From Parachitinimonas caeni (lineage in GTDB: Bacteria > Pseudomonadota > Gammaproteobacteria > Burkholderiales > Chitinimonadaceae), in assembly GCF_030129945.1 (NCBI RefSeq), contig NZ_JARRAF010000005.1, positions 186,001 through 250,000 on the forward strand: a stretch of DNA of 64,000 bases. The letters are read 5' to 3'. Position numbers and translations under genes: made by a program. The first letter of the stretch is position 1. Each line of letters starts with the position of its first letter. Positions 12,033 to 21,374 of this stretch are shown here, in pieces. The notes under the pieces were generated by a model. That model was given only the letters and a program-made list of their open reading frames with translations, did no database searches and was not told the origin of the DNA.

Positions 12033-12533
12033 ATGTCGCACGAGAAAGCCCCCGTCACTGCTGCGATCCGGGTATTACGGCAGCACAAAATCCCCTTCAC
12101 CGAACATCTGTACCACTACGAAGAGCGTGGCGGTACCGCCGTATCTTCACGCGAGCTGGGGGTGGAGGAGCATGCGGTGGTCAAAACCCTGGTTATGGAA
12201 GATGAAACTCGACAGCCCTTGCTGGTACTCATGCATGGCGACTGTGAAGTATCAACCAAAACCTTGGCGCGACTGGTGCAGGTCAAGACCATCACCCCCT
12301 GTGCGCCGGAGGTTGCCAATCGGCATTCCGGCTATATGGTGGGGGGGACTTCCCCGCTTGGCACGCGCAAGGCCATGCCAGTGTATATGGAACAGTCCAT
12401 ACTGAATTTGCCCAAGATGTATGTGAATGGTGGCAAGCGCGGCTTTTTGGTGGGCGTGGACCCCAAGGCGATTGCCAAAATACTGAACGCTGTTCTGGTT
12501 GAGATTGCCATTCCCCACCACGGAGAGTCCTGA
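12033..12533 (+). CDS. ybaK: YbaK/EbsC-type aminoacyl-tRNA deacylase
   Basis: 166 residues. The INS/YbaK fold is indicated by the conserved lysine in HAVVKTLVME and by the glycine-rich GYMVGGTSPLGTRKAMPVYM, with YVNGGKRGFLVGVDP near the end. YbaK hydrolyses Cys-tRNA(Pro) made by mistake by ProRS. The ATG at 12033 gives the usual family length; no strong ribosome site is visible. Its TGA overlaps the next start (TGATG), suggesting coupling to the acetyltransferase. Confidence 0.88.
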   Translation: MSHEKAPVTAAIRVLRQHKIPFTEHLYHYEERGGTAVSSRELGVEEHAVVKTLVMEDETRQPLLVLMHGDCEVSTKTLARLVQVKTITPCAPEVANRHSGYMVGGTSPLGTRKAMPVYMEQSILNLPKMYVNGGKRGFLVGVDPKAIAKILNAVLVEIAIPHHGES

Positions 12534-13114
12534 TGCGTGACAAACCCATTCTGAGCAACGGCGATGTGATCGTCAGGCTGGCCGAGCCCTCTGATGTCGC
12601 CGAGGTTCATCGTTTCTTCAGCGCTTATTGGCCCGGCTTTTCGGTCTACGTGCCGACTGCGGCGCCCGATGCCTATACCCTGAGTTTCTGGGAACGCGAG
12701 CTGGTGCTGTACCAGGAAGAGTACGAGCAGGAAAAGAGCTGCCGGATGTTCATTTTTGAAGCCAGCGATAATCGCACGGTGATCGGCATGCTCAATCTGA
12801 ATGACCTGGCACGCGGCGCGGCCTTCCAGTGCCGGATCGGTTATACGATCGCACCAGATCAGGAGGGGCGCGGCCGAATGTATGCTGCCTGCAAGCTATG
12901 CATCGACTTTGCCTTCGGACCCCTCAATCTGCACCGGATTGAGGCGCAATACGTGCGTGGCAATATCCGTAGCGCCAAACTGCTGGAGCGCTTGGGGTTT
13001 CACACCGAAGGCATCTGTCGTGATTACCTGTTTGTACATGGTCGCTGGCAAGACCATGTGCAGGCCGCCCTGTTGAACCCGGCTTGGCGCAATCCCGCCG
13101 TTGCGAGTAGCTGA
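12533..13114 (+). CDS. GNAT acetyltransferase, RimJ-like
   Basis: 193 residues. GNAT features: IGMLNLNDLARGAAFQCRIGYTI (strand beta4), the acetyl-CoA loop DQEGRGRMYAA, and NLHRIEAQYVRGNIRSAKLLERLGF, characteristic of the RimJ/RimL branch. RimJ acetylates the N-terminal alanine of ribosomal protein S5; the exact substrate here is inference. Start codon overlaps the stop of ybaK. Confidence 0.82.
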   Translation: MRDKPILSNGDVIVRLAEPSDVAEVHRFFSAYWPGFSVYVPTAAPDAYTLSFWERELVLYQEEYEQEKSCRMFIFEASDNRTVIGMLNLNDLARGAAFQCRIGYTIAPDQEGRGRMYAACKLCIDFAFGPLNLHRIEAQYVRGNIRSAKLLERLGFHTEGICRDYLFVHGRWQDHVQAALLNPAWRNPAVASS

Positions 13115-13158
13115 GCGCAATGCGCAATCCCAATATCCACTGAGCCTGGTTTTGAGTA

Positions 13159-13734
13159 ATGAGTCATCGTTTAAGCAAGATCGTCACCCGAACGGGTGAC
13201 CAAGGGACAACCGGTCTGGGTGACGGTAGTCGCGTAAGCAAGACCCATCCACGCATCGTCGCCCTCGGCGATCTGGATGAACTGAATTCCCAGCTGGGGG
13301 TTGTCAGGGCGGAGGCATTGCCGTTGGCGATTGATCAGAGCCTGCTGCGTATTCAACATGATCTGTTTGATCTCGGCGGCGAAATCGCTGTGCCGGGACG
13401 CCGGGCGCTCCGTGAACAACAGTTGTTGCGGCTCGAAGCCGAAGTCGAGCAGTTCAATGCCGAACTGGGGCCTTTGCGCGAGTTCATTCTGCCGGGCGGC
13501 TGTCGGGCGGCGGCGGCACTGCACGTCGCACGGGCCATCTGCCGACGTGCCGAGCGGGCCTTGCAGGCGTTGAGCGAGCAGACCCCTGAGCTGGAAGCTG
13601 GCAATCTGGCAGGCCGCTATCTGAATCGCCTGTCCGATTTACTGTTTGTTGCAGCCCGCTATAGCAATCGCACCTGCGGGCAGCCCGATGTGCTGTGGCA
13701 GCCAGGCCTTAACGCTACCGCGCAGGAGTCATAA
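13159..13734 (+). CDS. PduO-type ATP:cob(I)alamin adenosyltransferase
   Basis: 191 residues. The N-terminal ATP-binding signature TRTGDQGTTGLGDGSRV, then ALGDLDELNSQLG and the C-terminal RYLNRLSDLLFVAARYSN are diagnostic of the PduO/MMAB trimeric adenosyltransferase, which makes coenzyme B12 from cob(I)alamin and ATP. The nearby run of unrelated housekeeping genes gives no clue to a B12-dependent partner. Confidence 0.92.
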   Translation: MSHRLSKIVTRTGDQGTTGLGDGSRVSKTHPRIVALGDLDELNSQLGVVRAEALPLAIDQSLLRIQHDLFDLGGEIAVPGRRALREQQLLRLEAEVEQFNAELGPLREFILPGGCRAAAALHVARAICRRAERALQALSEQTPELEAGNLAGRYLNRLSDLLFVAARYSNRTCGQPDVLWQPGLNATAQES

Positions 13735-13735
13735 G

Positions 13736-14371
13736 GTGGAGTGGCTGCAAGCCCTGTTGGATATGGATGGGCTGTTTCTGGTGGGGACAGTGTCCTTCAC
13801 CATCAGCGGCTATCTGGTGGGAGTTCGCCATAAGTTCGACCTGCTGGGGGTGTTGATTGTGGCGCTGCTGACGGCCATTGGTGGCGGCATCGTCCGGGAC
13901 ATGATGCTTAACCGCATTCCACTGGTGTTCCATGATGGCAGTGCGCTCTATACGATAGGCGTGAGCCTGCTAGCCAGCAGGGTGTTTCGCCTGTCTCGCC
14001 GCAAGAGCACCACCCTGTATCGCCTGTTTGTGATAACCGACTCGATCGGCTTGGTTGCGTTCAGCCTCGCTGGCGCCGAGGTGGCGATTCATTACGGGCT
14101 CAACCTGTTCGGTGTTCTGGCGGTAAGCTTTATCTCGGCAGTGGGCGGCGGCATCGTGCGGGATATGATGGTGAACGAAGTCCCCTTTATCCTGCATCGC
14201 GATTTTTATGGCACCGTTGCGCTGGTTTGCGGCGGCGCGTTGTATCTCGCTGCACAATTTGGTTGGCATGGCCCGGCGCTGCAATGGAGTCTGTTTGCGG
14301 CGGGGCTGGCATTGCGACTGTTTGCCCACTCGCGTGATCTGCGTCTGCCGCAGGTGGAGCAGCCAGATTGA
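13736..14371 (+). CDS. TRIC/UPF0126-family membrane protein (YicG-like)
   Basis: 211 residues from a GTG at 13736, chosen for the AGGAGTC site 6 bases upstream and the absence of leader junk. Two homologous halves each of about three helices carry the paired motif GGGIVRDM (AIGGGIVRDMMLNRIPLV and AVGGGIVRDMMVNEVPFI), the hallmark of UPF0126 proteins, which are structurally related to eukaryotic TRIC cation channels. A glycine uptake role has been proposed for some relatives. One base separates it from the cobalamin adenosyltransferase. Confidence 0.85.
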   Translation: MEWLQALLDMDGLFLVGTVSFTISGYLVGVRHKFDLLGVLIVALLTAIGGGIVRDMMLNRIPLVFHDGSALYTIGVSLLASRVFRLSRRKSTTLYRLFVITDSIGLVAFSLAGAEVAIHYGLNLFGVLAVSFISAVGGGIVRDMMVNEVPFILHRDFYGTVALVCGGALYLAAQFGWHGPALQWSLFAAGLALRLFAHSRDLRLPQVEQPD

Positions 14372-14427
14372 CCCACCGCTGGTCCTGATCCGCAGATGAC
14401 CGCTCCTCCGACTGCTATGATTTTTTC

Positions 14428-15078
14428 ATGACACTGCATTCTGTTCCCCCCGCGCTTCAAACCCCGCTTGATTTTGAACAGGCCCGAGACTGGCTGGCCC
14501 ATCGGCTTGATACCGTACACGCCCCGTTATCCGGTGATTTTGATACGGGTATCGAAACTACTCCGGCAGCGGTGCTGGTGCCTCTGGTGATGCGGGAGCA
14601 GGGCGTCTCGATACTGCTGACCAAACGTACCGAGAACCTGGCCAAACATCCTGGCCAGATCAGCTTTCCTGGTGGACGCATCGAGTATGAAGAAACCCCC
14701 GAGATGGCCGCGCTCAGAGAAACCGAGGAAGAAACCGGCTTAGCCCCGGATTTTGTGACAACCGTGGGGCGCCTTGCGCACTACGTCACGATTACCGGCT
14801 TTCGCGTGGTGCCGGTGGTGGGGTTGGTCCGGCCAGGGTTTGAGCTGAAACTTGCCGAGCAGGAAGTTGCCGCTGCGTTTGAAGTACCGCTGAGCTTTGT
14901 ATTGAATCTGCAAAACTATCAGCAACATCCCTATCAGGTAACCAATAAGCGCGGGTTTTATCTATCGTTGAACTGGCAGGGGCACTTTATCTGGGGTGCA
15001 ACCGCTGGCATGTTGATGACCCTTTTCAAGACGCTGAGCGACAAAGTCGAGCTGCGCGCAGAACCTCCCGCTTTCTGA
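14428..15078 (+). CDS. NudL-type CoA pyrophosphatase (Nudix)
   Basis: 216 residues. The UPF0035 signature [21 protein letters not shown] runs straight into a Nudix box (GGRIEYEE ... REtEEEtGL). This combination defines the CoA/acyl-CoA pyrophosphatases (NudL, human NUDT7), which split CoA into 4'-phosphopantetheine and 3',5'-ADP. Stop is 5 bases before rnhA. Confidence 0.88.
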   Translation: MTLHSVPPALQTPLDFEQARDWLAHRLDTVHAPLSGDFDTGIETTPAAVLVPLVMREQGVSILLTKRTENLAKHPGQISFPGGRIEYEETPEMAALRETEEETGLAPDFVTTVGRLAHYVTITGFRVVPVVGLVRPGFELKLAEQEVAAAFEVPLSFVLNLQNYQQHPYQVTNKRGFYLSLNWQGHFIWGATAGMLMTLFKTLSDKVELRAEPPAF

Positions 15079-15083
15079 ATTCA

Positions 15084-15551
15084 ATGAACTCAATCACACA
15101 AGATACGCCAGCCGACCATCGCGTCGAGCTGTATACCGATGGTGCCTGCAAAGGGAATCCCGGCCCCGGCGGCTGGGGCGCACTGTTGGTCTACAAAGGC
15201 CGTGAAAAGGAATTATTCGGTGGTGAACCGGATACCACCAATAACCGCATGGAGCTGATGGCGGTCATTGCCGGCCTGGAAGCGCTGACACGGCCATGTG
15301 CCGTTACCGTTTATCTCGACTCGCAATACGTCAAGAACGGTATTTCCACCTGGATTCATGGCTGGAAACGCAATGGCTGGAAAACTGCTGATAAAAAACC
15401 TGTCAAGAATGCTGACCTATGGCAGCGGCTGGATCAGGTCCAGGCGCGCCATCAGATCACCTGGCAATGGGTAAAAGGTCACGCTGGCCACGAGGGTAAT
15501 GAGCGTGCCGATGAACTTGCCAATCGTGGTGTGCTTGCCTCTCGCGATTAG
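15084..15551 (+). CDS. rnhA: Ribonuclease HI
   Basis: 155 residues, normal length. The catalytic acids lie in [17 protein letters not shown] (D), NNRMELMA (E), VYLDSQYV (D) and GNERADELA (D), with the basic-protrusion helix [18 protein letters not shown]. Removes RNA from RNA-DNA hybrids. Its neighbour dnaQ is 292 bases downstream, the common rnhA-dnaQ order but here with an unusually long gap. Confidence 0.96.
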   Translation: MNSITQDTPADHRVELYTDGACKGNPGPGGWGALLVYKGREKELFGGEPDTTNNRMELMAVIAGLEALTRPCAVTVYLDSQYVKNGISTWIHGWKRNGWKTADKKPVKNADLWQRLDQVQARHQITWQWVKGHAGHEGNERADELANRGVLASRD

Positions 15552-15843
15552 TTTTTTCCAAGAGCTTCTGGCGGGCTGCCAAGGGGCAGAGGTAACTGCT
15601 GATAGCCTGAATTGACAAGGGTTTCAGAGTATCGTGCCTGATCGGAACGGCTTTGCAATAGCCTTGAAAATGCTCGGAAATCCTCAGCGAGTCTTAAGTT
15701 TTCTTCGTTGTATTGTCGCCAAGAATTGGCTGGGCGACGCATTTTCGACAGCAAAAGCGACAAGGTGCTGTCATAATATCTAAAATATATGACATCCTCA
15801 TTTTGAATTGAATCAAAATAGGGGATAAGGAAAGTAGTGCTAC
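15552..15843. other. rnhA-dnaQ intergenic region with inverted repeat
   Basis: 292 bases, AT-rich over the last 90. A nearly perfect inverted repeat occupies 15769-15794 (TGTCATAATAT, spacer CTAAA, ATATATGACA) about 50 bases before the dnaQ start and could be an operator. A 71-codon minus-strand frame (15548-15763) has no recognisable features or ribosome site and is not called. Confidence 0.5.
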
Positions 15844-16578
15844 ATGCGGCAAATCATTCTGGATACTGAAACAACTGGCTTACGGGCGGAAGACGGCAAC
15901 CGCATTCTGGAAATCGCTGCGGTGGAGATGATCAACCGCAAGCTCTCTCCGCCAGATCGGCATCTGCATCGCTATATCAATCCCGAACGCGACAGCGAAG
16001 AAGGGGCGTTGCGTGTTCACGGCCTGACGACCGAGTTCCTTGCCGACAAACCCAAGTTTGCTGACATCGTTGATGAGTTTCTGGAATATGTCCGTGGTGC
16101 CGAACTGATCATCCACAACGCACCGTTTGATATCGGCTTTCTGAATGCCGAGCTGGAACGGCTTGGCCGAGGTCGCATCGAAGACTATATCGGCGGTGTG
16201 ATCGACACCCTGGCCAGAGCCAAGGATATGTTTCCGGGCAAGCGCAACTCGCTGGATGCGCTTTGTGACCGCTTCGAAGTTGATCGTTCCGCGCGTACCT
16301 TGCACGGCGCCTTGATTGACTGCGAGCTGCTGGCCGAAGTTTATCTGTCCATGACCCGTGGACAGGATAGTCTGCTGGTGGATCTGGAGGTCGAGTCGGT
16401 TGCAACGCACATGGTGCAGGACCATAGCCGATCCAACGTTGTGCGGGGCCCGCTGAAAATCTTGCAGGTTAGCGACGAAGAATTGGCGGCCCATGCGGCG
16501 TATCTTGCAGATCTGGACAAGGCGAGCAAAGGGCAGTGCATCTGGTCTCGGCTGACTACCGTGGCGGAGGCTGGCTGA
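15844..16578 (+). CDS. dnaQ: DNA polymerase III epsilon subunit (3'-5' exonuclease)
   Basis: 244 residues. DEDDh exonuclease motifs: ExoI ILDTETTGL, ExoII IIHNAPFDIGFL, and ExoIII with HGALIDCELLAEVYL (His and Asp). The C-terminal tail after about residue 185 would bind the alpha subunit. Proofreading subunit of the replicative polymerase. Followed after 3 bases by ispD. Confidence 0.95.
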   Translation: MRQIILDTETTGLRAEDGNRILEIAAVEMINRKLSPPDRHLHRYINPERDSEEGALRVHGLTTEFLADKPKFADIVDEFLEYVRGAELIIHNAPFDIGFLNAELERLGRGRIEDYIGGVIDTLARAKDMFPGKRNSLDALCDRFEVDRSARTLHGALIDCELLAEVYLSMTRGQDSLLVDLEVESVATHMVQDHSRSNVVRGPLKILQVSDEELAAHAAYLADLDKASKGQCIWSRLTTVAEAG

Positions 16579-16581
16579 GCG

Positions 16582-17289
16582 ATGGCTGGCAAATGTGTAG
16601 GGTTGATACCTGCTGCGGGTTCCGGGTCGAGAATGGGGGCGGCATGTCCAAAGCAATACCTGCCATTACTCGGCCGCCCGGTGTTGTTTCATTCTGTGGC
16701 GGCAATGGCCAGATTGCCTTGGATTGAGCGGGTATATGTGGTGTTGTCGCCTGCCGATCAGGATTTTGTTCAAACTGACTGGCGTGGCCTTGTCGACAAA
16801 ATCGTACCGTTATATGTGGGCGGGGAAAGCCGCGCCGAAACAGTGCGTAATGGATTGGCCGCAATTGGTCACGATCTGACGGAGATGGACTGGGTGCTGG
16901 TCCATGATGCGGCTCGCCCTTGTTTGTCTTCAAATGATTTGAATCGTTTGTTGAGTACCCTGCAGGATGATCCCGTGGGGGGGCTGCTGGCGATTCCGGT
17001 CGCCGATACCATCAAACGTGCTTCGACAGATGGCACGGTGGCTGTGACGGTGGCACGTGACATGCTGTGGCAGGCTCAGACACCGCAGATGTTCCGTTAT
17101 GGAGTGCTTCGCCGGGCGTTGGCCAGTGGGGCTGATGCGGGAATTACTGATGAAGCCTCGGCAGTTGAAAAATTGGGCATGGCACCTAGACTGGTGGCGG
17201 CCCAGGACAATAATTTCAAAGTGACCTACGCGCAGGACCTGTTGCTCGCAGAGCAGGTGCTAAGAAGTCGTGGGCTGTTGGAGGAATAA
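16582..17289 (+). CDS. ispD: 2-C-methyl-D-erythritol 4-phosphate cytidylyltransferase
   Basis: 235 residues. CTP-binding loop [23 protein letters not shown], then VHDAARPC and TPQMFRY are the standard IspD motifs. Third step of the MEP isoprenoid pathway. Stop and start of ispF overlap (TAATG), so the two pathway enzymes are co-translated. Confidence 0.96.
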   Translation: MAGKCVGLIPAAGSGSRMGAACPKQYLPLLGRPVLFHSVAAMARLPWIERVYVVLSPADQDFVQTDWRGLVDKIVPLYVGGESRAETVRNGLAAIGHDLTEMDWVLVHDAARPCLSSNDLNRLLSTLQDDPVGGLLAIPVADTIKRASTDGTVAVTVARDMLWQAQTPQMFRYGVLRRALASGADAGITDEASAVEKLGMAPRLVAAQDNNFKVTYAQDLLLAEQVLRSRGLLEE

Positions 17290-17771
17290 TGATCCGGATT
17301 GGACAGGGATGGGATCTGCACCAGCTGGTAGAAGGTCGCAAGCTGATACTGGGGGGAGTGGATATTCCGTTTGAAAAGGGGCTACTCGGCCATTCTGACG
17401 CCGATGCCCTCTTGCACGCGATTACCGATGCGCTGTTGGGCGCTGCCGCCTTGGGTGATATTGGTCGCCACTTTCCAGATACCGACCCCCGCTATAAGGG
17501 CGCAGATAGCCGAGTGCTGCTGCGGGCGACAGCCGAGCTGGTTACTGCTGCCGGCTATCGGATTGGTAATATTGACGCCACGATTATCGCGCAAGCCCCA
17601 AAGATGGCGCCGCATATTCCCCAAATGATTGAATACATTGCCGAAGATCTCGGGCTCACATCTGCTATGGTCAATGTCAAGGCCAAGACCAGTGAGCGGC
17701 TTGGCATTGTTGGCCGTGGCGAAGCAATTGTTGCTGAAGCCGTGTGTCTACTATATTCAAAGGAGGCTTGA
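17289..17771 (+). CDS. ispF: 2-C-methyl-D-erythritol 2,4-cyclodiphosphate synthase
   Basis: 160 residues, typical. Metal site GWDLHQL (D and H) and the catalytic loop [27 protein letters not shown] are intact; [15 protein letters not shown] closes the CDP site. Fifth MEP-pathway step. Its 3' end contains the AAGGAGG ribosome site of the following lipoprotein gene. Confidence 0.96.
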   Translation: MIRIGQGWDLHQLVEGRKLILGGVDIPFEKGLLGHSDADALLHAITDALLGAAALGDIGRHFPDTDPRYKGADSRVLLRATAELVTAAGYRIGNIDATIIAQAPKMAPHIPQMIEYIAEDLGLTSAMVNVKAKTSERLGIVGRGEAIVAEAVCLLYSKEA

Positions 17772-17773
17772 CT

Positions 17774-18274
17774 GTGGGGTGGCGCGAACTGGCCTGCTTA
17801 GTGGTTACTTTGGCGCTGACTTCCTGTGCCACTGCCCCGCCGCCAGCGCCGCCGCCGGTCAAAGTCGAACCACCTCCGCCGGTAGTGCCAAAGGAAATTC
17901 ACGACAGTGATTACCTTGCTGCCGAAGCATTGGAAGCAAAATGGTCTTCACAAGGTATCAAGCCACAAATGATGGTCAAGGAGACGGTAGAGTCTTCGGG
18001 TGACAGGCTGATTGTGCTGAAAATGCTGACGGTACCAATCGGCGATAACTACGGTGCACTTTGGTCGCTGGTAGATGATGTGGCGATACTGGCCGCCAAG
18101 GCCAAACGGCCTGCCACCTTGTCGGTGCGGGTCAAGAACCGGCAGCAGCAACAGGCGTTTGCCGGGCGAATCAAAGCAGCCGCAGTGGCTAGTGGCGGGA
18201 AGAATTCGGTGGTGCTGGACTACAGGATCAGTGTCGCAAATCCAATTCAACTGACAGTGCAATTTCAACCATGA
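17774..18274 (+). CDS. Small lipoprotein of unknown function
   Basis: 166 residues from a GTG at 17774, selected because a perfect AAGGAGG lies 7-8 bases upstream inside ispF. The N terminus VGWRELACLVVTLALTSC is a lipoprotein signal with lipobox LTSC; a Pro-rich stretch (APPPAPPPVKVEPPPPVV) follows, which may span periplasm or peptidoglycan. The C-terminal 110 residues are a compact alpha/beta domain with no family I can name. Overlaps the next gene by 4 bases. Confidence 0.7.
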   Translation: MGWRELACLVVTLALTSCATAPPPAPPPVKVEPPPPVVPKEIHDSDYLAAEALEAKWSSQGIKPQMMVKETVESSGDRLIVLKMLTVPIGDNYGALWSLVDDVAILAAKAKRPATLSVRVKNRQQQQAFAGRIKAAAVASGGKNSVVLDYRISVANPIQLTVQFQP

Positions 18275-18978
18275 GTGCTCGAACAGCGAATCCAGCCAGT
18301 GCAGCTCAGGCGCCTAGTCGTCACACCCCGGCCTACCGCGATCCGGATACCTCGGTACGCGCTGAATGGGATGCGATGCGAGAGGGCTTGCCCGACAAGA
18401 TTGACGAGATCATCGAGTCGTTCAAGGAAGACAAGATCGAGATTGTTCCGCGAAAGCCAGTTCCTGTCGTTAACGATATGGTGCAGGTGACGGCTAAAGA
18501 GCCTTCGCGTGGCCATAAAGTATGGATGCCATTGTTGCTGGCAGGGCTGCTCGTCATAGTTGGTGTTGCCTATTGGATGGGGGGGCAATCTGCCAAGGAC
18601 GGACACCCGCCGGGCGGGGTATCGACACCTGGCGCGGGAGAGTTGAAGTCGATGCATCCTGAGCAGCCGGTCGTAGGTACCAGCGTTATTACCGAGGTGC
18701 CGAAGGTGACTACTGCGCCTCCAGGGCCGACTTCAGATCGTCTCGCTGCCAGCAGCGAGTCTGTCGCTGCCGTGGGCGAAGGGGCTGAGGATGCATTGGT
18801 GAAAGTGCCAGCCAAGCCAGCGGCGGAGGCTGAGCCAGCCACCGCTATCACAGCCAAGGCCGCAGAGCCGGTGTTGGCCAAACCCAAGCCTGCAAAAAAG
18901 AAAGCGGCTAAGGCTGAGGATACTGAAGTGCGGTTTACCGAAGATATCACCCCGTTACTGCGAAAGGGTTCGCATTGA
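18271..18978 (+). CDS. Single-pass membrane protein with Ala/Pro/Lys-rich tail
   Basis: 235 residues, unrecognised. About 87 polar residues come first (EWDAMREGLPDKIDEIIESFKEDK), then one transmembrane helix (WMPLLLAGLLVIVGVAYWMGG), then a low-complexity region rich in A, P and K. Topology is probably N-in. The last residues RFTEDITPLLRK are more ordered. ATGA overlap with the lipoprotein gene and a short overlap with the sulfurtransferase gene indicate one operon from ispD onward. Confidence 0.65.
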   Translation: MSARTANPASAAQAPSRHTPAYRDPDTSVRAEWDAMREGLPDKIDEIIESFKEDKIEIVPRKPVPVVNDMVQVTAKEPSRGHKVWMPLLLAGLLVIVGVAYWMGGQSAKDGHPPGGVSTPGAGELKSMHPEQPVVGTSVITEVPKVTTAPPGPTSDRLAASSESVAAVGEGAEDALVKVPAKPAAEAEPATAITAKAAEPVLAKPKPAKKKAAKAEDTEVRFTEDITPLLRKGSH

Positions 18979-19835
18979 GCAAGCACGCATTGCTGGTTTC
19001 TGTATCCGATTTAGCCAAACATCGCAGCCATGGAAACTGGATTATCGTGGATTGCCGGCACGATCTGATGCAGCCGGGCGCAGGTCGGGCTGCCTATCAG
19101 TTTTCGCATATCCCCGGTGCTGTCTTTGTCGATGTGGATCTTGATCTGTCCGCACCCAAAACCGGCAAGAATGGTAGGCATCCACTACCCGATCCTGAGG
19201 AATTCGCGGCACGCATGGCCATGCTGGGCTTGGATCAGGATGCACAGATCGTTGCGTATGATGCCAGTGGTGGTATCTACGCAGCCCGTTTCTGGTGGAT
19301 GCTGCGCTGGATTGGTCATGCCAATGTAGCGGTTCTGGATGGTGGCTTTGGCGCTTGGACCTCGGCGGGATTGCCTGTTGAGTCAGGGGAGAATCGGCGA
19401 GCCGCCGGGCGTCTGTCCTGTGAGCTTCGTCGGCAATCGACGGTGTCGGCAGAAGACCTGTTGGCCAAGGATGCGTCGTGGCAGGTCGTCGATGCTCGCA
19501 CTGCAGAGCGTTATGCGGGCATTGGCGAAACGCTTGATCCGGTGGCGGGGCATATTCCAGGGGCGCGTAATCGCTTCTATATGAGGAATCTGACCCAACA
19601 CGGTTTTTTCAGACCGGCGCCAGAGCTGGTTGCTGATTGGCAAGATGTCATTGGAGATACCCCGACGGCACAGTTGGTAATGCAGTGTGGATCGGGAATT
19701 ACCGCCTGCCACAATTTGTTGTCTCTGGAGCTGGCAGGTATCTCTGGCGTGCGGCTCTACCCCGGCTCTTGGAGTGAATGGTGTAGCGATGCTAGCAGGC
19801 CAATTGCAACCGGGCCTCAACCCGGCACAATGTGA
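18975..19835 (+). CDS. Two-domain sulfurtransferase (SseA-like)
   Basis: 286 residues from a TTG at 18975 that overlaps the previous TGA. Two rhodanese domains: an inactive N-terminal one (GNWIIVDCRHDL, HIPGAVFVDVD) and a C-terminal one with the active-site loop QCGSGITAC (Cys238). CG.G.TA fits 3-mercaptopyruvate or thiosulfate sulfurtransferase (SseA/RhdA type). Substrate cannot be settled by eye. Confidence 0.88.
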   Translation: MSKHALLVSVSDLAKHRSHGNWIIVDCRHDLMQPGAGRAAYQFSHIPGAVFVDVDLDLSAPKTGKNGRHPLPDPEEFAARMAMLGLDQDAQIVAYDASGGIYAARFWWMLRWIGHANVAVLDGGFGAWTSAGLPVESGENRRAAGRLSCELRRQSTVSAEDLLAKDASWQVVDARTAERYAGIGETLDPVAGHIPGARNRFYMRNLTQHGFFRPAPELVADWQDVIGDTPTAQLVMQCGSGITACHNLLSLELAGISGVRLYPGSWSEWCSDASRPIATGPQPGTM

Positions 19836-19867
19836 TTTCCCCGAGTAGCGTGTTTGTGGTGGTTTGA

Positions 19868-20377
19868 TCAGGCAACCAAGGTGTCGGAGAGCTTCTCTTT
19901 GGCTTGGTGGTAGGCGTTGACTGCCGCAGAACTCATCCGGTTGCTGGCAAAATTGGCCACTTGGCGTGTCGCTTTTGAAATCGAATCATAGGCGCAGCCA
20001 CTCACACACACGGCAGACCTGACGGGTTCCAGAACTTGGCGAACCGAGCTTTCATCAATCCGACGTAATACGGTCCTTTGGCTTTCTGAAAATAGCCGCT
20101 CTGTCAGTAGCATCAATTCGGTTTGCGTCTGCACTTGGGCAATGAACCAATCCCGGCTGAACGAGACGGTGTTTTCAATTTGCCGGCTAAGTCGCTGGGT
20201 GGTTTCCGATGGGGAAGGGGAAGGGTTGATTTCGTGCTCTTCCATTTCAGCCAGATTTTCCTGCCAAGCATCAAGCTGAATATCGCTAAGACGTTCAAAA
20301 CATCGAACAGCCACGTCCGCAAAGCCTGACATGAATTCGAACTGTTGTCTGGACAAGAGACTTAACGGTGCGAGCAT
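19868..20377 (-). CDS. Phasin-like protein
   Basis: 169 residues from the ATG at 20377, with GGAAGGGA upstream; a start at 20413 is less likely. Almost wholly helical and amphipathic, with FMSGFADVAVRCFERLSDIQLDAWQENLAE and WFIAQVQTQTELMLLTERLFSESQ resembling phasin repeats that coat polyhydroxyalkanoate granules. No phaC or phaR nearby, so assignment is by composition and helix pattern only. Confidence 0.55.
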   Translation of the reverse strand: MLAPLSLLSRQQFEFMSGFADVAVRCFERLSDIQLDAWQENLAEMEEHEINPSPSPSETTQRLSRQIENTVSFSRDWFIAQVQTQTELMLLTERLFSESQRTVLRRIDESSVRQVLEPVRSAVCVSGCAYDSISKATRQVANFASNRMSSAAVNAYHQAKEKLSDTLVA

Positions 20378-20543
20378 GGATTTCCCTTCCGTGAAAAACA
20401 AACAAGTAAACAAAATGTTTCACTTGCTACGTTTCTGTGAACAATCACGTTGAAATGCGGGCCTAGTCTATGCTTTTCATGCGCTCTGTCAACGAGCTGT
20501 AAGTTGTATAGTCTATTTGTCTGACATATTCAAATGACAATAT

Positions 20544-21290
20544 TTAAATAGGAGGCTTGTTGATATTGGTTTCTTTTAGCGTAATACCTTTTTCATTCCA
20601 TTGCAGATATCCACCTTGTCCACCGTACCAATCTGGCAACACCCAGCGTGAGCGGTGTTGTAAGTCGAGATCATATTGATGGTGTGCTGGCCGATGCGTG
20701 TGGCCATGAATTAATTGATGATCAGGAAAGCGTCGGAGCATTTCAACTACGGAGTCCAGGTTTACATCCATGATTTCACTGGATTTTTCCTGTTTGGCGG
20801 CTTGGCTGGCCATTCGTATGCGCAGCACTTCAGCTTGTCGATCAGGCAATGGTCTGGCCAAAAATGCGGCCTGCCAATCGGGGTTTCTGACTAGTGCTCG
20901 AAACTGTTGATAGCTGACATCATCCGTACAAAAAGTGTCGCCATGACACAACACTGCCATTTGCCCTTCGTGCTCAATGCAAACGGGCTCACTCAACAGT
21001 GTGACTTTGGCTTGCTTGGCCCAGGTTTCACCGATCAAGAAATCCCGATTTCCATGAATCAAATAGACTGGCGTACCCGATTCAACTAATTCCTTGAAGG
21101 CTTCTGCCACCTCTTCCGCCAGGGCATCCGCACCGTCATCTCCAATCCAGTACTCAAACAGGTCACCCAATACGTAGAGCCCATGCGCTCCGCGTGCGCA
21201 GGTCTGCATAAATTGCTTGAATGCTTCGAAGGTCGGAAGATCTGTGGTTGAAAGATGCAGATCAGAGATGAACAGTAGAGTCCGGTGCAT
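20544..21290 (-). CDS. lpxH: UDP-2,3-diacylglucosamine diphosphatase
   Basis: 248 residues from the ATG at 21290 (MHRTLLFISDLHLS). Calcineurin-like motifs: ISDLHL, VLGDLFEYWIGDD, LIHGNRDFLIG, LCHGDTFCTDD and LIHGHTHRPAHH. These match LpxH, the manganese enzyme giving lipid X in lipid A synthesis, so the cell has LPS. Downstream of ppiB with a terminator between. Confidence 0.93.
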   Translation of the reverse strand: MHRTLLFISDLHLSTTDLPTFEAFKQFMQTCARGAHGLYVLGDLFEYWIGDDGADALAEEVAEAFKELVESGTPVYLIHGNRDFLIGETWAKQAKVTLLSEPVCIEHEGQMAVLCHGDTFCTDDVSYQQFRALVRNPDWQAAFLARPLPDRQAEVLRIRMASQAAKQEKSSEIMDVNLDSVVEMLRRFPDHQLIHGHTHRPAHHQYDLDLQHRSRWVLPDWYGGQGGYLQWNEKGITLKETNINKPPI

Positions 21291-21315
21291 GGGGAAATTA
21301 GCAGAAAGGATTGAT

Positions 21316-21347
21316 AGAAAAGCCGGCAACATTTGGCCGGCTTTTCT
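21316..21347 (-). terminator. Intrinsic terminator after ppiB
   Basis: Perfect 12 bp stem AGAAAAGCCGGC / GCCGGCTTTTCT with an 8-base loop. A/T-rich stem ends give a T-run on either strand; position fits termination of ppiB ahead of lpxH. Confidence 0.8.
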
Positions 21348-21374
21348 GCTTACTGCGGCGGATGCCGGGCAGTA

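Noticed and set aside
15548-15763. 71-codon minus-strand frame between rnhA and dnaQ
   Set aside because: TTG start, no ribosome site, no recognisable features; overlaps the rnhA stop.
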